This document shows, piece by piece, positions 18,189 through 25,830 of a stretch of DNA of 29,228 nt. Position numbers and translations under genes: made by a program. Each line of letters begins with the position of its first letter. Position 1 is the stretch's first letter. Source of the DNA: Sergeia podlipaevii (Eukaryota > Euglenozoa > Kinetoplastea > Trypanosomatida > Trypanosomatidae); contig JASANZ010001981.1 of NCBI GenBank assembly GCA_030849805.1, positions 1-29,228 on the forward strand, written 5' to 3'. The notes under the pieces are model-generated. The model saw only the letters and a list, made by a program, of their open reading frames with translations. It searched no databases and was not told the origin of the DNA.

Positions 18189-20252
18189 ATGAGCTCCAAC
18201 GAGTTAAGTGTAGACGAGCGTTTCAACTTTCTGCGCAGTGTTGGCGAGGAGTGCATTCAGGAAAGCGAACTCCGCAATCTGATTGAAAAGAAGCCAAATA
18301 TTCGCTGCTATGACGGTTTTGAACCATCGGGTCGGATGCACATTGCGCAGGGTATCTTCAAGGCTGTTAATGTGAACAAATGCACGATGAGCGGATGCGA
18401 ATTTGTATTTTGGGTTGCGGATTGGTTTGCCCTGATGAACGACAAAGTTGGTGGTGAATTGGAAAAAATTAAGATTGTCGGTAGATACCTTATTGAGGTA
18501 TGGAAAGCTGCCGGCATGGACATGAATAAAGTCGTATTCCTTTGGAGCAGCGATGAAATTACAAATCACGCTGACACTTACTGGAAGTCCGTTTTGGATA
18601 TTGGTCGCCGCAACACCATTGCCCGAATTAAGAAGTGCTGTACTATTATGGGCAAGACAGAGGGGACACTTACCGCGGCACAGATTCTTTATCCGTTGAT
18701 GCAGTGCTCTGACATTTTTTTCCTTAAAGCAGATATCTGCCAACTTGGCCTGGACCAGCGAAAGGTCAACATGTTGGCTCGTGAGTACTGCGATTTGACT
18801 GGAAGGAAGTTGAAGCCCGTTATTCTGTCTCATCACATGCTTGCCGGACTGAAGCAGGGTCAGGCAAAAATGAGCAAGAGCGATCCTGACAGTGCCATTT
18901 TTATGGAGGATTCTGCTGACGACGTTGCACGTAAGATTCAACAAGCTTACTGCCCTCGTGTGGCACAGGTTGCAAATGCGATTACTGATGATGGAGCGCC
19001 GGAAATCGCCGAGGACAAGAACCCAATTCTCGACTACTACCAGTGCGTTGTGTTTGCTCGTCCTGGTGTGAGTGCTACTATTAATGGGGTTGAGTACCGC
19101 ACCTACAAGGAGTTGGAGACCGCCTTTGTTGGAGAGAGCGTTTCCGAGGCAGAATTGAAGGCATGTCTCATTACGGAGATCAACGCACTTCTTGACCCTG
19201 TGCGAGAGCACTTTGCAAACAATGAGGAGGCACACAAGCTACTTGAGCTGGTCAAGTCGTATCGCAACGGCGGCGCTGCATCACCACTCGCTGAGATTTC
19301 TGCTGGTGCTGTTTCCCCAACTCCTCTTGCAGTGGTTTGGCTCCCTGCACAGATCAAGCTCCCGCTTGATACGGCGGCGGCGATTGTACACTCCATTAAC
19401 AAGTTTCTTGTCGAGAACGAAAATGGCAGCGCTACTCTCGTTCTTCCTGATTGGACCGCATTTGCCTTTGACGAAATTACTGGCGATGAGAAGGACATTA
19501 TTGCTGCACTCAAGTTTAATCTTGAGCTGTTGAAGCAGCAGGGTCTTCCCAGCTCTGTTAAGATTGTTGAGGAGAATGATCTCATTCTTGAAAATCGCAC
19601 GGAGTTTTGGGTCACTGTTATTAATGTCGGGCGTAAGATGACTCTTTCTCACATCGAGGAAATCTATGGATGCGACCTGAAGCACGCTGGGCAAGTGGTG
19701 GGCTCTCTTATGCGTGTCGCTAATGCCGTTTTACTCAAGGCAACCCACGTTATCGAAACTTCCCTTGACGGTAACATGCACAAGATGATTTCACAGTTTT
19801 CTAATGGTGCTGTTACTTGTCTTGCAACTGAGGAGAATAACATTCCCCTTCTTCGCCGACCCGATGCCACTGGCCCCGTCGGACCTGATGACATCTTGAA
19901 TCTTGATGATAACGATATGGATATCCGCAGAAAGATTAAAAAGGCATACTCGGCGCCTAATGAAGCTGCCAACCCTGTCATCTCCGTTGCCCTTTTTATT
20001 CTGTCTGATCAGAAGGAGTTTACGGTGAAGCGCGGCGAGGCTAATGGTGGAGACGTTACGTACAACTCTGAGTCTGCCCTTCGTACCGATTGTGAAAGTG
20101 GCGCACTTCACCCAGGTGATCTTAAAGCAGCTGTCTCACAGTATCTCTTGGATTTGTCTGCGACGCGCCGTGCTGCGATGGGAACTCCTGAAATGAAGAA
20201 GCTGTCGACTACTCTTCGAAACGCAGAGAAGAAATTAGCAAAGAAGAAGTAG
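18189..20252 (+). CDS. TyrRS: Tyrosyl-tRNA synthetase, trypanosomatid double-length (pseudo-dimer) form
   Basis: A 687-residue class Ic synthetase that charges tRNA-Tyr. The first half (about 8-355) is a complete archaeal/eukaryotic-type catalytic module. It has YDGFEPSGRMHIAQG (41-55), with HIAQ in the HIGH position, FWVADWFALMNDK (74-86), and AKMSKSDPDSAIF (226-238), with the KMSKS loop at 227-231. The second half (about 378-680) repeats the fold in weaker form (LKHAGQVVGSLMRVANAVLL, PDDILNLDDNDMDIRRKIKKAYSAP) but lacks HIGH and KMSKS motifs. This is the known Leishmania/Trypanosoma arrangement, in which one chain mimics the homodimer and has one functional active site. The tail is basic (KKLAKKK). 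The frame is open upstream to 18087, but only a TTG (18105) could extend it, so the ATG at 18189 is chosen. One gene probably supplies cytosol and mitochondrion, since tRNAs are imported. Confidence 0.95.
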   Translation: MSSNELSVDERFNFLRSVGEECIQESELRNLIEKKPNIRCYDGFEPSGRMHIAQGIFKAVNVNKCTMSGCEFVFWVADWFALMNDKVGGELEKIKIVGRYLIEVWKAAGMDMNKVVFLWSSDEITNHADTYWKSVLDIGRRNTIARIKKCCTIMGKTEGTLTAAQILYPLMQCSDIFFLKADICQLGLDQRKVNMLAREYCDLTGRKLKPVILSHHMLAGLKQGQAKMSKSDPDSAIFMEDSADDVARKIQQAYCPRVAQVANAITDDGAPEIAEDKNPILDYYQCVVFARPGVSATINGVEYRTYKELETAFVGESVSEAELKACLITEINALLDPVREHFANNEEAHKLLELVKSYRNGGAASPLAEISAGAVSPTPLAVVWLPAQIKLPLDTAAAIVHSINKFLVENENGSATLVLPDWTAFAFDEITGDEKDIIAALKFNLELLKQQGLPSSVKIVEENDLILENRTEFWVTVINVGRKMTLSHIEEIYGCDLKHAGQVVGSLMRVANAVLLKATHVIETSLDGNMHKMISQFSNGAVTCLATEENNIPLLRRPDATGPVGPDDILNLDDNDMDIRRKIKKAYSAPNEAANPVISVALFILSDQKEFTVKRGEANGGDVTYNSESALRTDCESGALHPGDLKAAVSQYLLDLSATRRAAMGTPEMKKLSTTLRNAEKKLAKKK

Positions 20253-20767
20253 GCTTGCCTCATATGCGAATTATTCTTTTTTTTTTTTGTATCTCTTTTG
20301 TGCTTAAAGAAGGGGGAAACATGGAACTAATGAGAACGGCGGTCACACGAGTTATTAATATATATCACACCTAATGAATCACGGTGAGCGGAACATATTT
20401 TTTTTTCTTCTATCATATATATGTACGTTTCTGTTTTGAGGAAAAGGGAGGCAGACTTTCTGCAATAACAATAATAAAAATGAACTGCACTGCTTTTTTT
20501 TTTTGTTTTTGTTATGGAGTATTGCGGATAACTGCGCGGATTGCAGATGTAGTACATAAATTAAATGCGCATACATATTCTGACAACACTTTATGCTGAA
20601 AACGCAACTGCGGTTTACCAAATACTTACGCATTCTCTTTCTTTTTCTTCTTCCGCCTATTATGATTTTTATAAGAAATTCTTTGCACTTACATATTTTA
20701 TAGAAAGTTATATATACATCATTAGACAAGAAAAAAAAAATAGAGCAAAGAAAAGGGAAATCATAGA
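20253..20767 (+). other. Intergenic spacer: TyrRS 3' UTR and EF-hand gene leader
   Basis: The spacer is 515 nt of AT-rich sequence with T-runs near 20278 and 20398, a T10 run near 20495 and a TTTCTTTTTCTTCTTCC tract before the next gene. No gene is seen. Confidence 0.7.
20674..20675 (+). promoter_or_regulatory. Possible spliced-leader acceptor AG for the EF-hand protein gene
   Basis: First AG after the pyrimidine tract at 20631-20658. An ATG at 20662 lies upstream of it and none lies between it and the start at 20768. The AG at 20702-20703 is an alternative. Confidence 0.45.
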
Positions 20768-22090
20768 ATGAACGTTTGCGGGTTCAAGGACAAGAGCGTT
20801 TTCCCTTCTAGAGATGCCCCTGTAGGTAGCCTCCAGTCGCCTTCCACCAGGGCTTCATCCGCCTCTGTCAGAACGAGCAGAACAGTTGGTTCTATATTAT
20901 GTGAAGCACCAATGGTAGGTTACTGTTCCCGCCCGCAGTCTGCAAATCAGCTGCACCCGCGTCCTCCGTTAGCCTCTCGCTTCCATAGAAGTTCTCTATT
21001 GTTGCCACTTGAACATAGGCAAACTAGCGCCATGACCGGCAACCGTAGGGAAATGAAAAGGAACGATCATTGCATGCGCTACCACCCAACCCAACTATCA
21101 CCCGTCCCACTGACGCCGCCTGATTTCCCGCACAAAAGATACTCTACCCAGGTCAATCCTTCTATTTCCTCATCTGTGCTGCATGGTGCTCCAGGGCATG
21201 GCGGCATGCCCGTCAATGTGCGCTTATTTTCGTATCTCATAGCGGAGGAAAGCCCTCTCACTCAAACAATTCGCTCAATGGACGAAAGGGTGTTTTTGTC
21301 TAGTATTCGCATCCTCGGCGCGCGTCTCGGCCTTCGCGTCGTCAGACCTAAAGAGTTTTTGTTCCTCTTATCTTCCGCACTACGCGATTGCGCCTTTTCT
21401 ATCCACGCAGAAGATGTGCAGAACTTGTTCATGTTTCTGGACTGGCACGCTAAGGGTACGGTTGATTTTAAGGAGTTACTTGATAACTTGGGCACGCTGT
21501 TTCGATCCAAGCAAATTATCCTCGCATTGTGCTGCAAACGACTCATGAACACGAAGCAGCTGGACAACGCAATGGTGTCTATCACTGAGGTGGATGCCAT
21601 GTTAGAGGCGTTGCAGCAGCTCTTCGTTGATTATATACCGCAGCCCAGCTTGCACATACTTTGCCAGGAGGTGCACCGACTTCTGATGGAATTGCACGTT
21701 GATTACAGTGTACCCACAACTGCTGTTCGTGCTACTTTTAACCGTTTCCCCACAGTTTGTGATATGCTGAAACGTCTGCAGTGGAATGGCGTCATCACGT
21801 TTCCGCAGAAGCATCGGAGCGAGCTGAGCAAGCTTCTTCATAAGGATGATACTTCCACCACTACCCCTGTCTCAAAGCGTGTCCGTCATCTTCGCGAGGA
21901 GTTGAGAATGCAAGACAACCGTGCCATTCTCTGTGAAGTCAACAAGCTGTACAACAGGACAAATCATGTGGAGATAGAAGGCGCTGCAGCAGCTGAGGAG
22001 CACGCAGTGAGTATGGACGTTCATCATCCTCACTTCGTAGCGGACAAGTACTTGGATCGCTCGCGAAGTGCTGAAGTCCCAGCGCAATAG
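20768..22090 (+). CDS. Conserved-looking protein with one degenerate EF-hand
   Basis: A 440-residue protein that I do not recognise by name. Residues 1 to about 145 are Ser/Pro/Arg-rich and probably disordered. Residues about 150-345 are helical. A helix-loop-helix at about 214-242 reads like an EF-hand: the loop runs from D225 to E236 as DWHAKGTVDFKE. It has the Asp at position 1, Gly at 6, hydrophobic residue at 8 and Glu at 12, but His and Lys at positions 3 and 5, so calcium binding is doubtful. The C-terminal part (about 370-440) is charged, with KRVRHLREELR possibly forming a short coiled coil. There is no signal peptide and no membrane segment. Codon use resembles neighbouring genes and the frame is intact over 1.3 kb, so it is a real gene. 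Function unknown. Confidence 0.8.
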   Translation: MNVCGFKDKSVFPSRDAPVGSLQSPSTRASSASVRTSRTVGSILCEAPMVGYCSRPQSANQLHPRPPLASRFHRSSLLLPLEHRQTSAMTGNRREMKRNDHCMRYHPTQLSPVPLTPPDFPHKRYSTQVNPSISSSVLHGAPGHGGMPVNVRLFSYLIAEESPLTQTIRSMDERVFLSSIRILGARLGLRVVRPKEFLFLLSSALRDCAFSIHAEDVQNLFMFLDWHAKGTVDFKELLDNLGTLFRSKQIILALCCKRLMNTKQLDNAMVSITEVDAMLEALQQLFVDYIPQPSLHILCQEVHRLLMELHVDYSVPTTAVRATFNRFPTVCDMLKRLQWNGVITFPQKHRSELSKLLHKDDTSTTTPVSKRVRHLREELRMQDNRAILCEVNKLYNRTNHVEIEGAAAAEEHAVSMDVHHPHFVADKYLDRSRSAEVPAQ

Positions 22091-22757
22091 GTAGGACCTC
22101 AAACACTGCATCATTTGACGATTCCATTCCACGTGGCGCAGGCATGAGTGCGCCATGAAGTTGTTTAGATAGTATGAACTTGCTTTATATGTATTTTTAC
22201 TTGACTTTCGTGTTTTGCGCGATGTAATTTAGTAAATATACTTTGATGTACTCATGGAAGGGCGGCGCTTTTTTCTTCCTCTCGACCTTCTTGCCTGGTC
22301 GTTTTCTGAAGGCGCAAAAAAGCGAACTATTTTTGTGATGTACGCTGCTTATAATGCCTGTTATATATAGAGAGAGTGAGTGAGAGTCTGTGAAAACGTG
22401 TGTAAACGTTTTTTTTTTCTTTCTTGTAGATATCTTCTTAAAAAAAATCCTTTGCTTGATAGTCATCTCCCTGAAAGCATCACCTTAAGTTGCATAGCGG
22501 ATACTCCTGGCTGTTGTATCAAACGCACCTCCTCTCTGTTGCTATTATGTTTCTTGTTACAGTTTCTGACCGACCTCTGTTTCTTTGTGACATTTACTTA
22601 ATCACCATTCACTTTTTTTTTCGCTTTTTTTTCTTTTGAAGCTAAATTCTGTTTTTACTCATTTCGTCTCATTTCAAGATCTAGTACCCCTTTTATCCAT
22701 TCATCCTTTTATTATTATCATTTAATTTTATTTGAACCTTTTACAACGTTTTGAATC
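22091..22757 (+). other. Intergenic spacer between EF-hand gene and p24 gene
   Basis: The spacer is 667 nt. A moderately complex first part is followed by GAGAGTGAGTGAGAG (about 22370-22386), T-runs and a strong T/C tract at 22612-22638. No gene is seen. Confidence 0.7.
22640..22641 (+). promoter_or_regulatory. Probable spliced-leader acceptor AG for the p24 gene
   Basis: The T/C tract at 22612-22638 ends in GAAG. The 116 nt from here to the ATG at 22758 contain no ATG. Confidence 0.6.
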
Positions 22758-23396
22758 ATGCGAAGCAAGGCGTTCTTCTTTATTGTGCTACTCGCGCTAG
22801 TGTGTACTTTCATTCACCCTAGCGCTTCCTTAAGGCTTAAGCCCACGACTTCTTCTCTTACGTTTGAAGTGGGTGATGATGAAGTATGCATGTACAGTTT
22901 CCCTCTGGACTTCTTTGAGGGTGTATCAATGCACTACCACGTTTTGCAAGGTGGCATCGATTTCGATGTTTTTATTCGAAATCCAGACAACAAAACCATT
23001 TACGCATCTTTTGCCGGGGAGCACGGCCTAGAGGACCGTGTCTACTTCACCACACATTCCAAGTGGGAACATTCATATTGCATTAACAATCGTGGCTACT
23101 CCAAGGAGTTGAAGGTGATCAAGATGGAACTGGGACTCACTTCTCTCAAGCGCTGGAAGAACCGCATTGATCCTTTGCAAAAGCTAATGAAGAAGACAGA
23201 GGGCTACATACTGGGAATGCATGATGATCAACTTATTCTTCGCTTGAGGGAGCAAAGTCTGCGTGCGGGCATAGAGAATATGTTTACTTTAATGACAATT
23301 CGTGGTGTAACGGAGACAATTGTTGTCGTTGTGGTTTCCGTGGTGAATGCACTACTTATCGCCCACCTGTTTCATGCAAAGAAGCGTAACGCGTAG
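22758..23396 (+). CDS. p24 (emp24/gp25L/GOLD) family cargo receptor
   Basis: A 212-residue type I membrane protein of the early secretory pathway. A signal peptide (about 1-24, FFFIVLLALVCTFIHPSAS) is followed by a GOLD domain with Cys44 and Cys108, the pair that forms the conserved disulfide. A coiled-coil stretch follows (about 125-180; p24 proteins carry an R-E-x-S-L-R-like motif there, here REQSLRAG at 164-171). Next come one transmembrane helix (about 186-204) and a short cytosolic tail HLFHAKKRNA. p24 proteins cycle between ER and Golgi in COPII/COPI vesicles and sort GPI-anchored cargo, abundant in trypanosomatids. The tail has a Phe and a KKR cluster near the end, a variant of the KKxx COPI signal. 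One N-glycosylation sequon, NKT (78-80), lies in the lumenal part. Length and layout are normal for the family. Confidence 0.93.
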   Translation: MRSKAFFFIVLLALVCTFIHPSASLRLKPTTSSLTFEVGDDEVCMYSFPLDFFEGVSMHYHVLQGGIDFDVFIRNPDNKTIYASFAGEHGLEDRVYFTTHSKWEHSYCINNRGYSKELKVIKMELGLTSLKRWKNRIDPLQKLMKKTEGYILGMHDDQLILRLREQSLRAGIENMFTLMTIRGVTETIVVVVVSVVNALLIAHLFHAKKRNA

Positions 23397-23975
23397 TAGT
23401 GTGGCTACCGCAAGTATGTTTCTGAGCTGCCTGAGAACTTAAGAAAGAGCATGGATGAAAATCATGGCTCAAATTATTATTATTGTTATTATTATTATTT
23501 TTCTTCTCTCTTCTGTGTTGATGTGAATATATGCAAATGCTATTTTTTTTCCCCGTTGTTTGTTGTTCTGCCCTACTGCTTGATCAGTACTGTGTACATT
23601 TTCGAGCACGCCAGAGCAATGAAGGGTGTCTTGGCAAATAGAAGAGAAACCCACTTAGTGTCTGGAAGAGGATGCATCCTTTTCCTCTACTGTTCTGTTA
23701 TTGTTTAGCTAAGTTCTTTTTTTTTTTTTTTCTTATTTTGGTGTGAATATTGATGTGTGCTAGGTTTCTCTCATTTTTGTTGTTTCACAAGAGAAAGAGA
23801 AAAATGGAGCAGCATTCATGTGAAAAAGTTTGTGTCTTTGCTCTAAAAACGGATAGTTTTCATGCTTGAGTAATCGATTTGTTCTTGGAAGTTCTGTCAT
23901 GCTGTCGTTAACTACTATATTTATATATTTATATATTTATGTATTCTGATTTCTTTCCCTCTTTTTTCCACTACC

Positions 23976-23977
23976 AG
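23976..23977 (+). promoter_or_regulatory. Possible spliced-leader acceptor AG for the small mitochondrial protein gene
   Basis: The pyrimidine tract at 23951-23970 is followed by CTACCAG here and by TTTTAG at 23983-23984. No ATG occurs between either site and the start at 24125. A later AG just after the A-run (about 24036) is also possible. Confidence 0.4.
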
Positions 23978-24010
23978 ATTTTAGCATTGTTTCCTGCACA
24001 TTCTTTTGTG

Positions 24011-24044
24011 TTCTCTCTTTTTTTTTAAAAAAAAAGAGGAGAGA
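24011..24044. repeat. Near-perfect inverted repeat in a 5' leader
   Basis: TTCTCTC plus nine T is followed directly by nine A plus GAGGAGAGAA. The arms pair apart from one extra G. It sits 80 nt before the start codon at 24125. Confidence 0.75.
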
Positions 24045-24124
24045 ATTTCATTGATAGTTTCTATCACACACACACACACATACATATATATAAATATACA
24101 CTTGCGCATTCCAAAGCAAACACC

Positions 24125-24568
24125 ATGCTGCGCCGTGCTACTACTGTTGGGAAGGTTGCAACTCTTAGTGCGCTTTCTGCGGCCGTCCGTACTGCACATC
24201 ACAAGCCCACTCGTCACGACTGGTCTCACATCTGGTCTCGCAAGCTCACTGCTCGAGAGGAGGAGGATGTTGACAACCAGATGCACCGCACCGTCTCCGC
24301 TGTAGTACCTGGTGAGATGTTCATGCGCCACTGGATCGCCGCGGAGCAGTCCACTGTATCCGTTGTAGATCGTGTTATAACTGGCATGATTGCTGTGTTC
24401 ACTATGCTGTGGTGCGCCTGCTTTGCTACACTTGGCTACAACGGCCACAATTGTGCCCATGCCGCTGGCTGGTTTTTTATTGCCTACTGGATAGTCCTCC
24501 ACACCCACATGATGTGGCTGGCCCCCACTTTTGTGGTGCTGGCCATGTGTGAGCTTATCCTCAACTAA
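24125..24568 (+). CDS. Small, probably mitochondrial inner-membrane protein with two helices
   Basis: A 147-residue protein; no family recognised. The N-terminus MLRRATTVGKVATLSALSAA, then VRTAHHK, is rich in Arg/Ser/Ala and free of acidic residues, a typical trypanosomatid mitochondrial presequence. A charged matrix-type segment with HDWSHIWSRKL follows (37-47). Two hydrophobic segments are clear: about 83-103 (ITGMIAVFTMLWCACFATLGY) and about 113-145 (Trp/Phe-rich, possibly one long or two short helices). Between them is NGHNCAH, with paired His and Cys residues. The start has A at -3 (cacc before ATG). Size and layout suit an accessory subunit of a respiratory complex or ATP synthase, which in this group are often lineage-specific, but this is inference from form alone. 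Confidence 0.75.
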   Translation: MLRRATTVGKVATLSALSAAVRTAHHKPTRHDWSHIWSRKLTAREEEDVDNQMHRTVSAVVPGEMFMRHWIAAEQSTVSVVDRVITGMIAVFTMLWCACFATLGYNGHNCAHAAGWFFIAYWIVLHTHMMWLAPTFVVLAMCELILN

Positions 24569-25830
24569 ATCTCCCTGATTTGTGGCAATTTTTTATGTGT
24601 GCCATGAAAAAAAAAAAAGAAAATTCTGCAGTTATGACCCAAAGCACACCACTGTGATGATTTTTTCCTTAAAAAAACTTTTTCAATGCGGCTCGATGAT
24701 TTTTTTTTTTTGTTCCATCGAGATTTACAGTTTTTTTTTGATCTATACAGCGTCGCTTTGGAGCCTGTTGGTCATGCGCTTTGTCACAGTACGATTGACT
24801 TGAAAAAAAAGAGGAATGAGAAGGAAAACATAAAGAGAGAGAGAGAGGGGTACTTCTGCACGTTAGTAGTAGTCGTTTTGATGGTCTAGTAGCGAGCTAA
24901 GACGTCAACGAGGCAAACGCTTGCTGATACTCATGTACGTGCGCAGCATACTTTCGAGAGGAAGGGGACTATAGTAGTTCTGGGGATAGTATTTTTTTTT
25001 GTTGTTGTTTTAGTCAGCTTCGCGACGCAGCGGTAAGCCTTTAGGGATATATTATTGTTTCTTAAGTTAACGAGAGATCATTTATATGTGCTCAACCGCG
25101 CCTTTTGTCCTTCTTCTTTTTTTTCATTCCTTCTTGTGCTCTCATAACCATTACTGAGCTGGCACTTTGCAGCGCTGAGAATACTCAACACGATGCTATT
25201 GTGGAATACTCATCATCATCATTTTTTTTTCTTTTCCCCCCATTTTGCATTTTATTTGTCATTATTTGTGTTTGATTGCCTTCGCATCACCCACATACAC
25301 ACTCTTTTATTACTTGCATGCTCTAGTATCATTTTGTTTAGTGTACAGATACGCACTATAGCGTGACCACTGACACACAAACGCATATATATATTCTTGC
25401 TAGTAGGTCTGTGAGGAGGGAACTTCTCACTTTTTTTTCTGCTGTTTATTTATCGGCGCAGAAGGCCATAGGTATTGAGACGCAAACATTTTTTGTAGGG
25501 TAGTCACATTACACAGCTTTGCACAACACTCCTCTTTTAAAAAAGTTTTTACTTGATTTTGTATATATACAACTTTTTTTGTTACGAGGGGGTACGTGTA
25601 ACTGCATACAGAAGAAAGGTGCTCGCGTCTTTTTTTTGGCTTTCAACTCCGCGGAGGCCTATATCAGGACTTGTCCGCTCCATTCTTTGTGTTTTTTTTT
25701 CTTTTCTTCAATTTATATCCTGAAGTGCAGACGCTCCGACCCCACCCTCCCTCACTTTTTTTTTTTTTGACTTTCTTACACAGTTGATCTATAAAGTTCA
25801 TATATATATAAATATATATATATTAGAACA
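24569..25830 (+). other. Intergenic spacer between small membrane protein gene and NEK kinase
   Basis: The spacer is 1.26 kb. It holds many T and A runs, a GA-rich patch at about 24833-24848, CATCATCATC at about 25209, and AT repeats just before the kinase start (about 25800-25824). A 75-nt patch at about 24885-24960 is less repetitive but shows no gene or RNA fold that I recognise. Confidence 0.65.
25782..25783 (+). promoter_or_regulatory. Probable spliced-leader acceptor AG for the NEK kinase gene
   Basis: The pyrimidine tract at 25741-25768, with a T-run, and CTTTCTTACACAG precede this AG. The leader to the ATG at 25831 is 47 nt, AT-rich, with no ATG. Confidence 0.6.

Larger units (their letters stand above)
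23397..24124 (+). other. Intergenic spacer: p24 3' UTR and leader of the small membrane protein gene
   Basis: The spacer is 728 nt. It holds TTA/ATT repeats at about 23474-23500, a T-run at about 23717, an AU-rich element with three ATATTT units at 23916-23945, a T/A inverted repeat at 24011-24044 and a CA repeat at 24064-24081. No gene is seen. Confidence 0.7.

Noticed and set aside
18204..19235. 343-codon open frame antisense to TyrRS
   Set aside because: It begins with GTG, lies wholly inside a confident gene, and its composition is a shadow of sense-strand codon use.
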